This document shows, in pieces, positions 5,698 to 12,291 of a stretch of DNA of 12,291 nucleotides. The stretch's first letter is position 1. The number at the start of each line of letters is the position of its first letter. Under the pieces are notes generated by a model. That model was not told the origin of the DNA. It saw only the letters and a list, made by a program, of their open reading frames with translations, and searched no databases. The translations under genes were made by a program, and so were the position numbers. This DNA comes from CAYOMP01 sp964405075 (GTDB taxonomy: Bacteria; Bacillota; Clostridia; Lachnospirales; Lachnospiraceae), in assembly GCA_964405075.1 (NCBI GenBank), contig CAYOMP010000076.1:1-12291 (forward strand). The letters are read 5' to 3'.

Positions 5698-7572
5698 CTA
5701 TTTATCTAATAAAGCCACATAGCTTGTAAGAATTTTCTTCAAAATTGATTCCTCATCAATTCCAACTTCTTTTTTTAATATATCTACATTTCCATGTTCT
5801 ACATATTCATCTGGCAATGCTATAATTAATACTTCTACATCTAATTTCATTTCCCGAACATACTCAAGTACCTTTTCACCAAAACCACCTGTTTTTACAT
5901 TCTCTTCTAAGGTAACAATCAATTTGTGATCCTTAGCTAATTCGGATATACATTCTTCATCAATTGGTTTAACAAATCGTGCATTAACCAAGCTACATCC
6001 ATAACAAATATCTTTTATTTTTTTACGCACATTTTCAGCAGTTTTTACCATGCTACCAACTGCTAAAAGTGCAATATCCTCTTCATCATATATAACTTCA
6101 CTTTTACCTAAACAAATCGGTGCACGATATTTTTTCAAGCCATCATACGCTTCTCCCCTAGGATATCTTACTGCAATTGGTCTATCAAAGTTAACAGCAA
6201 ATTTCATCATATCTGACAATTCCCATTTATTTTTTGGTGCCATAATATGCATATTGGGAATGCATGATAAAAACGACAAATCAAATATTCCCTGATGGGT
6301 TTCTCCATCGCTACCAACCAAACCAGCCCTATCTATTGCAAATACAACATGTAAATCTTGTATGCATACATCATGAAGTATCTGGTCATATGCTCTTTGT
6401 AAGAATGAGGAATACACTGCAAATACTGGTTTAAGTCCACCAGCTGCAAGACCTGCTGCAAAGGTTACAGCATGCTCTTCTGCAATACCCACATCAAAAA
6501 ATCTATCTGGAAACATATTCCTAAATCTCTTAAGTCCGGTTCCATCAGGCATAGCCGCAGTTATAGCAACCACCTTATCATCTCTATCGCCCATTTTTCT
6601 CATTACTGTAGAAAAAATATCCGAATAACTGGCCTTCTTACTTTTATTGCTAGGTAAACCCGTATCAATGTCAAATGGCTCAGCTCCATGAAATCTGGAA
6701 GGTAGTCTTTCAGCCGGTTCATAACCCTTGCCTTTTTTTGTAACCACATGAACAACTACTGCATTATTAAGCTTCTTAGCTTCATTAAAGGTCTTTACTA
6801 ATTTTTCAATATTATGTCCATCTACAGGTCCTAAATAAGTAATTCCCATATTTTCAAACATCATACCTGGAATCACTAGTTGTTTCAAACTACTTTTTGC
6901 TTTCTTAATACGATTAACTGCTCTTTCACCATATAAAGGAATCTTTGACAAAACATCCTCAACATTAGATTTTAGACCTGTATATGCCTCTGCCGTTCTA
7001 ATATTTCCTAAGTATTGAGATACTCCACCTACATTCTCTGAAATAGACATATTATTATCATTTAATACAATAATAAAATTGCGGTTTAACTGTGAAGCAT
7101 TATTCAACGCCTCATAAGCCATACCACCTGTTAATGCACCATCCCCTATAATAGATACAACATAGCTATCATCACCTAGGATTTGATTTGCATTGACATA
7201 TCCTAATCCTGCAGAAATTGAAGTTGAACTATGCCCTGTATCAAAACAGTCACATTCACTTTCATTTCGTTTAGGAAAACCACTCATTCCACCATATTTT
7301 CTAAGTTGGTCAAACCCTTCTTTTCTTCCTGTAAGAATTTTATGAGTGTATGACTGATGTCCTACATCCCATATCAGCTTATCTTTTGGTAATTCAAAAG
7401 CCAAATGCAATGCCATTGTTAACTCAACAACACCTAAATTAGATGCAAGATGCCCACCTGAAACACTGATTTTATTAATTAAAAAGTGTCTAATTTCTTT
7501 TGCTAAAGTATCCAGTTCTTCACCATTTAATTTTTTTATATCATTTTCTTTATTTATAGATTCTAATATCAT
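5698..7572 (-). CDS. dxs: 1-deoxy-D-xylulose-5-phosphate synthase
   Basis: DXS condenses pyruvate and glyceraldehyde 3-phosphate with thiamine diphosphate to DXP, the entry step of the MEP isoprenoid pathway and also a precursor for thiamine and pyridoxal. The 624 residues match the family length. Visible are GGHLASNLG (39-47) and WDVGHQ (68-73) with active-site histidines, the TPP/Mg site GDGALTGG (143-150) with NDN (171-173), the catalytic glutamate region VGIAEEHAV (361-369), and DRAGLVGSDGETHQG (414-428) of the transketolase-like second domain. The C-terminal domain is complete (about 495-620). GAGGG 6 nt before the ATG supports the start. It lies 10 bp after ispA, so prenyl chain synthesis and precursor supply are co-transcribed. 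No thiamine riboswitch is seen upstream. Confidence 0.97.
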   Translation of the reverse strand: MILESINKENDIKKLNGEELDTLAKEIRHFLINKISVSGGHLASNLGVVELTMALHLAFELPKDKLIWDVGHQSYTHKILTGRKEGFDQLRKYGGMSGFPKRNESECDCFDTGHSSTSISAGLGYVNANQILGDDSYVVSIIGDGALTGGMAYEALNNASQLNRNFIIVLNDNNMSISENVGGVSQYLGNIRTAEAYTGLKSNVEDVLSKIPLYGERAVNRIKKAKSSLKQLVIPGMMFENMGITYLGPVDGHNIEKLVKTFNEAKKLNNAVVVHVVTKKGKGYEPAERLPSRFHGAEPFDIDTGLPSNKSKKASYSDIFSTVMRKMGDRDDKVVAITAAMPDGTGLKRFRNMFPDRFFDVGIAEEHAVTFAAGLAAGGLKPVFAVYSSFLQRAYDQILHDVCIQDLHVVFAIDRAGLVGSDGETHQGIFDLSFLSCIPNMHIMAPKNKWELSDMMKFAVNFDRPIAVRYPRGEAYDGLKKYRAPICLGKSEVIYDEEDIALLAVGSMVKTAENVRKKIKDICYGCSLVNARFVKPIDEECISELAKDHKLIVTLEENVKTGGFGEKVLEYVREMKLDVEVLIIALPDEYVEHGNVDILKKEVGIDEESILKKILTSYVALLDK

Positions 7573-7582
7573 AGCGAACCCT

Positions 7583-8470
7583 CTATTTTTCCCTTGTTAT
7601 AAGCATTAAAATAAGTTCATGTAAAAATTCATTTTCTTTATTTAAATCATCTAATATAGTTAATGCTTCCTTTGAAATCAATTCAACATCCGCTTTTGCT
7701 TTATCTATTCCTTCACAAGTTACATATGTAATCTTGTTATTCTTTTCATCACTATTAATTGGTTTACCTAATACCTCTACTGTACTGGTAACGTCTAAAA
7801 TATCGTCTTGAATCTGGAATGCTAGTCCAACTTTAGATGCAATCTGCTCTACCTTTTCAACCTCTTCATCACTGGCACCTGCCATAATAGCACCAATCAT
7901 CATTGACGCTTCAATTAATGCACCAGTCTTTAGTGCATATATAAAATCTAACATATCTCTGGTAATTGGTTTACCATCATTTTCAACATCAACAGTTTGT
8001 CCACCAATCATCCCATATATTCCAGCCTTTTTAGAAAGAACCTTCATAGCCTTAACAACCTTTAGACAATCATCCGTCAAATCGAAGGCATTCATAACCG
8101 TTTCAAAAGCATAGTTTAGCAAAGCATCACCTGCTAATATTCCCATAGCATGTCCGTACACAATATGAGTTGTCTTTCTTCCACGCCTATACTCATCATT
8201 ATCCATTGCCGGCAAATCATCATGTACCAATGAATATGTATGTATCATTTCCATTGCTACCATAAAAGGTTCTATCTCTTCTGAATCTCCTCCAAACATC
8301 TTATAAGTTTCAGAAATAAGCATAGGTCTTAATCTTTTTCCGCCAGCTAATAAGCTGTAATTCATAGCTTCAAGAATTGTCTTCTGATACCCCTCTTCTT
8401 TAGGAATATACTTACTTATTACATCCTCTATTTGTGCTGTTTTTACTTTTAATTCGTCCTTAAAATTCAT
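7583..8470 (-). CDS. ispA: Short-chain polyprenyl (farnesyl/geranyl) diphosphate synthase
   Basis: This 295-residue trans-prenyltransferase joins isopentenyl diphosphate to allylic diphosphates, giving the C15 (possibly C20) precursor for undecaprenyl lipid and quinone chains. The first aspartate-rich motif DDLPAMD (84-90) has the two-residue insertion typical of type II bacterial farnesyl diphosphate synthases. The second is QDDILD (221-226). GGKRLRP (43-49) and GGQTVD (156-161) are also present. Its start overlaps the end of xseB by 11 nt, and a GGTGAG within xseB serves as ribosome binding site, suggesting translational coupling. Exact product length cannot be read from sequence alone; the gene symbol follows its position next to xseB and dxs. 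Confidence 0.94.
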   Translation of the reverse strand: MNFKDELKVKTAQIEDVISKYIPKEEGYQKTILEAMNYSLLAGGKRLRPMLISETYKMFGGDSEEIEPFMVAMEMIHTYSLVHDDLPAMDNDEYRRGRKTTHIVYGHAMGILAGDALLNYAFETVMNAFDLTDDCLKVVKAMKVLSKKAGIYGMIGGQTVDVENDGKPITRDMLDFIYALKTGALIEASMMIGAIMAGASDEEVEKVEQIASKVGLAFQIQDDILDVTSTVEVLGKPINSDEKNNKITYVTCEGIDKAKADVELISKEALTILDDLNKENEFLHELILMLITREK

Positions 8471-8672
8471 TTAGCTCACCATTATCATTAATTTGCATCA
8501 TTTTCTTTTCAACAGTATCTATTTTTTCACTACAAAATTTTAAAAGTTCTATTCCTTTGTTATAAACTTTAAAAGAATCCTCTAATGAAATGTCTTTATC
8601 TTCTAATTTTTCTATAACAAAATCCAATTCCTCAAATGCCTCTTCTACAGTCATATTATTCTCTTCTGACAT
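8460..8672 (-). CDS. xseB: Exonuclease VII small subunit
   Basis: XseB is the small helical subunit that assembles in several copies on XseA to form exonuclease VII, a single-strand-specific nuclease. The 70-residue product has the family pattern FEELDFVIEKLEDKDISLED (13-32), followed by a second helix with KGIELLKFCSEKI. The start codon overlaps the xseA stop in a TAATG junction, with an AGGAGAG upstream inside xseA, so the two subunits are probably translationally coupled. Its 3' end overlaps ispA by 11 nt. Confidence 0.95.
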   Translation of the reverse strand: MSEENNMTVEEAFEELDFVIEKLEDKDISLEDSFKVYNKGIELLKFCSEKIDTVEKKMMQINDNGELNEF

Positions 8673-9877
8673 TACAGTTCTCTCCTCTTAACATCTGTTA
8701 CAGTTGAAGTAATAATACCATTTGCAACATTAATTACTAATTCATCACCCGTATTAACCCTATCTATGTCATTAACAGTATTCCCTTTTTTATCTGCCAC
8801 ATGTGCATAACCTTGATTAAGCTTGTTTGTTGGTGATAGCCCATTTATTCTTTCAATATAAATACTTAATTTGTGTCGCTTACTCTCAACAGATTCCTCC
8901 ATTAGCTGTATAATCTGTTTCTTATAATCTTCTAACTTCTTCTTTTGCTCATTTAACTGAGTTATAGGATTGAATAGCTTTAAATTAAGCTTATACTTTT
9001 CCAGCCTATTACTATATTCAGTTAGTTTCATCTTCATTGAAAAATCTAAATTTCTCTTATAGTAGCTAAACTGTTCAATAATTGTATCAAATTCTTCTAT
9101 AGCTAGCTCAGCAGCAGCCGATGGAGTAGGTGCACGCATATCTGCTACAAAATCTGCAATTGTAAAATCCGTTTCATGTCCTACTGCAGAAATAATAGGT
9201 GTATTACATTCAAATATAGCCCTAGCCACCATCTCTTCATTAAATGCCCACAAATCCTCTATAGAACCACCGCCACGTCCTATAATAATGACATCAACAC
9301 CGTATTTATCAAGAGTCTCTATTCCCTTAACAATACTTTCTTTGGCTCCATCCCCCTGAACTAATGCCGGATACAGAATAAGTTGAACGTATGGATTTCT
9401 TCTTGTAGCTATATTTCTTATATCTTGTATAGCAGCTCCTGTAGGTGCTGTTACTATACCTACTTTTTTGACAAACTTCGGAATAGCTTGTTTATATTCA
9501 GGGGCAAACATCCCCATTTCTTCTAATTCTATCTTTAATTTTTCAAACCTTTGATATAACTCTCCGGCTCCGTCTAGAACTATTTCTTTGGCGTACAACT
9601 GATATTTTCCATCACGTTCATATACACTAATACTTCCCATAGCAATAACCTGCTGTCCTTCTTGCATACGAAAAGCCAATCCTTTGCGTTGTCCTGCAAA
9701 CATAACGCACGCCAAGGTTCCTGTTTCATCCTTTAATGTAAAATATATATGTCCAGAGGTGTGATACTTACAATTAGAAACCTCACCTTTGATATATATT
9801 TTATTAAGTGCATAATCCTGCGTAAACATATTTTTGATATAGGAATTTACTTGAGTTACACTGTACACGCTTGCCAT
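8672..9877 (-). CDS. xseA: Exonuclease VII large subunit
   Basis: XseA is the catalytic subunit of exonuclease VII, which degrades single-stranded DNA from both ends to short oligonucleotides. The product of 401 residues starts with an OB-fold (about 5-100, with IKGEVSN at 29-35 and HIYFTLKDE). The catalytic domain has VTAPTGAAIQD (142-152), GRGGGSIEDLW (200-210), GHETDFT (233-239) and RAPTPSAAAE (248-257). A long coiled coil (about 260-345) binds XseB. An in-frame GTG at 9883 would add two residues but lies 1 nt from the GGAG at 9888-9885. The ATG at 9877 has a 7-nt spacing and is preferred. It follows nusB by 22 bp. folD, which lies between nusB and xseA in Bacillus, is absent here. Confidence 0.96.
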   Translation of the reverse strand: MASVYSVTQVNSYIKNMFTQDYALNKIYIKGEVSNCKYHTSGHIYFTLKDETGTLACVMFAGQRKGLAFRMQEGQQVIAMGSISVYERDGKYQLYAKEIVLDGAGELYQRFEKLKIELEEMGMFAPEYKQAIPKFVKKVGIVTAPTGAAIQDIRNIATRRNPYVQLILYPALVQGDGAKESIVKGIETLDKYGVDVIIIGRGGGSIEDLWAFNEEMVARAIFECNTPIISAVGHETDFTIADFVADMRAPTPSAAAELAIEEFDTIIEQFSYYKRNLDFSMKMKLTEYSNRLEKYKLNLKLFNPITQLNEQKKKLEDYKKQIIQLMEESVESKRHKLSIYIERINGLSPTNKLNQGYAHVADKKGNTVNDIDRVNTGDELVINVANGIITSTVTDVKRREL

Positions 9878-9899
9878 AAACACACTCCGAAAAAAGTTA

Positions 9900-10298
9900 T
9901 TAATCCGCCAATTTAGCTAAAATACCATTAATAAATGATGGAGACTCTTCCCCTCCAAAAATCTTTGCAATTTCTACCGCCTCGTTTATTGCAACACTTA
10001 CTGGTACCTCTTCATCATATTTCATCTCATAATATGCAAGTCTGATTATAGTCAAATCAACCTTACCCATTCTATCTGTTTTCCATCCTTCTGCAACAGC
10101 ATTTATTGCTTCATCTATTTCATCTATAATGTCTACTATTTTGCTGTATTTATTCTGAATATATTCTTCATCATTAGCGTGAACTTCTCCAATACCTTCG
10201 AAAAATAATGTAATCTGTTCGGGCATATCCTCTACATTATGAAACTCTCTTCTAAATAATAATTGAAAAATGCGTTCTCTTAATTCTCTTCTATTCAT
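9900..10298 (-). CDS. nusB: Transcription antitermination factor NusB
   Basis: NusB binds the boxA of rRNA leader transcripts together with NusE (ribosomal protein S10), promoting antitermination and ribosome assembly. The 132-residue, all-helical product has the typical basic N-terminus MNRRELRERIFQLLF. Its C-terminal signature includes VAINEAVEIAKIFG (102-115) and FINGIL (122-127). The ribosome binding site is weak (AAAGG about 11 nt before the ATG). It heads the run of closely spaced genes and lies 120 bp after asp23, beyond a terminator, so it probably has its own promoter or depends on read-through. I could not pick a convincing promoter in that gap. Confidence 0.96.
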   Translation of the reverse strand: MNRRELRERIFQLLFRREFHNVEDMPEQITLFFEGIGEVHANDEEYIQNKYSKIVDIIDEIDEAINAVAEGWKTDRMGKVDLTIIRLAYYEMKYDEEVPVSVAINEAVEIAKIFGGEESPSFINGILAKLAD

Positions 10299-10372
10299 TC
10301 TGCATCAAACCTTTCATCTATATCCTAAAGATTTTTGCCAAAATCCTTATTATTTATATTTTGTATAACGGT

Positions 10373-10401
10373 AAAAAAGGATGCCTGCTTCCAAGACACC
10401 C
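10373..10401 (-). terminator. Intrinsic terminator between asp23 and nusB
   Basis: On the minus strand, GGGTGTCT (10401-10394) pairs with AGGCATCC (10386-10379) over 8 bp (two G-U) around a 7-nt loop and is followed directly by TTTTTT. It lies 17 nt after the asp23 stop codon, so asp23 can be transcribed as a single gene, with nusB receiving only read-through from that promoter. Confidence 0.75.
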
Positions 10402-10418
10402 TCCTTATCTTAAAATCA

Positions 10419-10808
10419 CTAATTGTTGTTTTCCATATTCACACCGGCAATTCTAATATTTACTGATGCTACTTCTAATCCTGTCATATTTTCAATAGCA
10501 GTTTTTACTCTTTCTTGAACAATTTCAGAAGTCTTAGGGATATTGTAACCATACTCTAATGTAAGTGCTAAATCAACTTTAACATCTTTTTCTGTTACTT
10601 CAACCTTAACCCCTTTTGAAAGATTCTTCATTCCAAGCTTGCTGATAATCTCATTAGTAATATTACCAGCCATAGCTGCCACACCTTCAACTTCTGTAGC
10701 TGCAAGTCCTGCAATAATAGCAACAACCTCATCTGCAATCTGTACTTCTCCGATATTTCCATCTGCGTGTATCATATGTGTATTTCTATTATTATCTTCT
10801 TTTAGCAT
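10419..10808 (-). CDS. Asp23/Gls24 family envelope stress protein (YqhY-like)
   Basis: The 129-residue product belongs to the Asp23/Gls24 (DUF322) family. The Bacillus member in this position, yqhY, is encoded with accBC just before nusB; family members are linked to envelope stress or fatty acid synthesis, and the exact role is not settled. Visible are GEVQIADEVVAIIAGLAATE (20-39), the central strand region GVKVEVTEKDVKVDL (66-80) with LEYGYNIP (84-91), and the closing VNIRIAGV (116-123). There is no signal peptide or membrane segment. A TTG seven codons earlier gives a longer frame, but a perfect AGGAGG (10822-10817) ends 8 nt before the ATG at 10808, which fixes the start. Strong promoter boxes lie about 110 bp upstream and a terminator follows the gene, so it appears to be a separate transcript. 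accB and accC are not next to it here. Confidence 0.9.
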   Translation of the reverse strand: MLKEDNNRNTHMIHADGNIGEVQIADEVVAIIAGLAATEVEGVAAMAGNITNEIISKLGMKNLSKGVKVEVTEKDVKVDLALTLEYGYNIPKTSEIVQERVKTAIENMTGLEVASVNIRIAGVNMENNN

Positions 10809-10917
10809 GATAGCTACCTCCTGCAAAATTTATTCAAATTATCAATACTTCATATTAACTCTTCTTATTACCAATAATATACACTACTTAAGTATAATAA
10901 TGCATAAGACTACAAAT

Positions 10918-10946
10918 ATTATAATAAATTTGTGCATATTTTGCAA
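10918..10946 (-). promoter_or_regulatory. Sigma-A promoter of asp23
   Basis: TTGCAA (10946-10941), a 17-nt spacer and a perfect TATAAT (10923-10918) point toward asp23. Transcription would begin near 10911, leaving an untranslated leader of about 100 nt before the ATG at 10808. I see no strong hairpin or riboswitch-like fold in that leader. The rest of the 271-bp gap (10809-11079) is very AT-rich. Apart from a 12-bp palindrome, GTTTATATAAAC at 11029-11040, it holds nothing I can name, and there is no clear terminator for the regulator gene upstream. Confidence 0.7.
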
Positions 10947-11079
10947 ACATATTTTCAGATACCATGCATTTTTAAACCATTATTTAAAGTATTTTAATAA
11001 TAACTTCATTATATGTTGTTTTCTCATTGTTTATATAAACTATCATTTATACATATTATTGGCTTAATTACTTTTCATA

Positions 11080-12291
11080 TTATATTATTTCCGACCAGGC
11101 TTTCTCTAATCTTCTAATTCCCTCAACTATATCTTTTTCGCTTAATTCTGCATATCCTAATATTATAACCGTTTCATTTATTCTTTCCTTATTGACATAG
11201 TATTTAGATAAACCATATACCTTAACCTTTGTTCTTTTAGCTGCCTCTATAAGTTCACTCTCTTTGATTTTTTTCGGAAAATGTAATAGAATATGAACCC
11301 CTGCATCTTCACCTGTAATTTGGCACTTGCCCTTAAAGCATTTCAGCTCATTCAAAATTACATCCCTTTTATTTTTATAGATTCCTCGCATCNNNNNNNN
11401 NNGATGTCTTTCGTAATACCCATCTACAATAAATGAATTAATAATATTTTGATCTACTCTAGGCACTGTCGATGCATAAAAACCTTGATTCTTATAGTAC
11501 TTTTCCATTAATTGTTTTGGCAATACCATATAGCTTACTCGCATTGCCGGTGCAATAGATTTAGAAAAAGTACCTATGTAAATTATTTTACCATTTGAGT
11601 CCAACCCCTGCATCGCAGGAACCGGCTTTCCCTTGTACCTGAATTCACTATCATAATCATCTTCTATGATATATCTTTTTTCACTTTCGTTAGCCCACTT
11701 TAATAATTCCATTCTACGTTTAATTGGCATTACTATTCCTAATGGAAACTGATGTGAAGGCATTGTATATACCAGATTCGAATTAGTTTTTTCCAATTCC
11801 CGAACGCTTATTCCCGAACTATCAGTATTAACTAAATTGATTCTATGCTTTAAATTGCGAAATGTATTATAAGCATGAATATAAGTTGGATTCTCCATTG
11901 CAATTACATATTCCTGCCCCAGTATTATATTTAAAAGCATAAGTAAATAATCATTTCCCGCTCCTAAAATTATCTGCTCATGAGAACACTTAACCCCTCT
12001 GGCCTGATGCAAATATTTTGCTATTGTTAAACGCAAACTAGGCTCACCATTTGGAGAGCCTAGTCTGAACAATTCTTTATTATCATCCAACAAAATGTTT
12101 TTCGAAATTTTACGCCAGGCATTAAATGGAAAACTATCTAAATCTATACCACTTGTGGAAAAATCATAATCATACTCAAATTCATCCTGCTTATTCATTA
12201 TAAATTCATCCTGATTACTTTGAATATGATATAATCCCTCTATTTCTGATACAAAATATCCTTTACAAGGAATTGCTTCTATATATCCTTC
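11080..12291 (-). CDS. MocR/PdxR-type transcriptional regulator (GntR winged helix + aminotransferase-like domain), 5' end missing
   Basis: The frame is open to the right edge, so the first roughly 70-90 residues are outside the window. The 403 visible residues begin with EGYIEAIPCKGYFVSEIEG, the wing end of a GntR DNA-binding domain. A linker follows and then a class-I aminotransferase fold. An internal ATG at 12198 is therefore not the start. Visible PLP-site landmarks are SPNGEPSLR, TMPSHQFPLG, the aspartate segment IIEDDYDSEFRY, and IYIGTFSKS, whose Lys (codon 11562-11560) would hold pyridoxal phosphate. MocR proteins use PLP or a PLP-amino acid adduct as effector and often control a divergent neighbour such as PLP synthesis genes, which here would lie beyond the right edge. 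A 10-N gap interrupts the region before MRGIYKNKRD. The frame is open on both sides of the gap, so there is no sign the gene is broken. The target is unknown. Confidence 0.88.
   Translation of the reverse strand, partial: EGYIEAIPCKGYFVSEIEGLYHIQSNQDEFIMNKQDEFEYDYDFSTSGIDLDSFPFNAWRKISKNILLDDNKELFRLGSPNGEPSLRLTIAKYLHQARGVKCSHEQIILGAGNDYLLMLLNIILGQEYVIAMENPTYIHAYNTFRNLKHRINLVNTDSSGISVRELEKTNSNLVYTMPSHQFPLGIVMPIKRRMELLKWANESEKRYIIEDDYDSEFRYKGKPVPAMQGLDSNGKIIYIGTFSKSIAPAMRVSYMVLPKQLMEKYYKNQGFYASTVPRVDQNIINSFIVDGYYERHXXXXMRGIYKNKRDVILNELKCFKGKCQITGEDAGVHILLHFPKKIKESELIEAAKRTKVKVYGLSKYYVNKERINETVIILGYAELSEKDIVEGIRRLEKAWSEII
11393..11402. other. Assembly gap of 10 N inside the MocR-type gene
   Basis: Ten consecutive unknown bases follow codons for YYERH and precede those for MRGIYKNKRD on the minus strand. 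The frame happens to be preserved. Round-number N runs are usually placeholders, so the true length may differ. Confidence 0.95.

Noticed and set aside
7573..7600. Thiamine riboswitch before dxs
   Set aside because: Only 10 bp separate ispA and dxs, and no THI-box sequence is present.
10809..10910. Riboswitch in the asp23 leader
   Set aside because: The leader is almost pure A/T with no stable paired core or recognisable aptamer motif.
10639..11067. Plus-strand open frame of 142 codons
   Set aside because: Antisense to asp23 and then runs through AT-rich promoter DNA; the Ile/Tyr/Asn-rich product looks like translated non-coding sequence.
1..12291. CRISPR array, tRNA, rRNA or insertion sequence
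   Set aside because: I saw no regularly spaced repeats, cloverleaf or transposase-like frame on either strand.

Overview
The window is low-GC (roughly 30 % by eye) Firmicute DNA, almost certainly from the class Clostridia and plausibly from Lachnospiraceae. The evidence is the AT-rich codon use, the strong AGGAGG-type ribosome binding sites, a sporulation protease (spoIVB), and a gene order matching the Bacillus/Clostridium block yqhY-nusB-(folD)-xseA-xseB-ispA-dxs-tlyA(yqxC)-argR-recN-spoIVB. All genes called lie on the minus strand, so transcription runs from high to low coordinates.

Layout in the direction of transcription. (1) 12291-11080: a MocR/PdxR-type regulator (GntR winged helix fused to an aminotransferase-like domain). 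It is cut at its 5' end by the window edge and carries a 10-N assembly gap. (2) 11079-10809: an AT-rich intergenic stretch holding a near-consensus sigma-A promoter for the next gene. (3) 10808-10419: an Asp23/Gls24 (YqhY-like) gene, followed by an intrinsic terminator. (4) 10298-1746: a tight run of nine housekeeping genes, nusB, xseA, xseB, ispA, dxs, tlyA, nadK, argR and recN, with overlaps or gaps mostly below 60 bp, ending in a strong terminator. (5) 1649-396: spoIVB, the forespore signalling protease. (6) 395-96: a non-coding stretch containing a run of four hairpins in unusually GC-rich DNA, then a promoter with a palindromic operator-like spacer. (7) 95-1: the first 31 codons of an XRE-family helix-turn-helix regulator that runs off the left edge.

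The genes cover transcription antitermination (nusB), exonuclease VII (xseA/xseB), isoprenoid precursor and prenyl diphosphate synthesis (dxs, ispA), rRNA 2'-O-methylation (tlyA), NADP synthesis (nadK), arginine-responsive control (argR), double-strand break repair (recN) and the sigma-K checkpoint of sporulation (spoIVB). This is a conserved linkage group rather than one pathway.

The core block looks ordinary. The parts worth a second look are at its edges. Where spo0A is usually found after spoIVB there is instead a structured non-coding element and a probably acquired XRE regulator with its own operator-promoter. I see no clear new multi-gene system in the window. The hairpin element at 243-388 is the best candidate for something undescribed.
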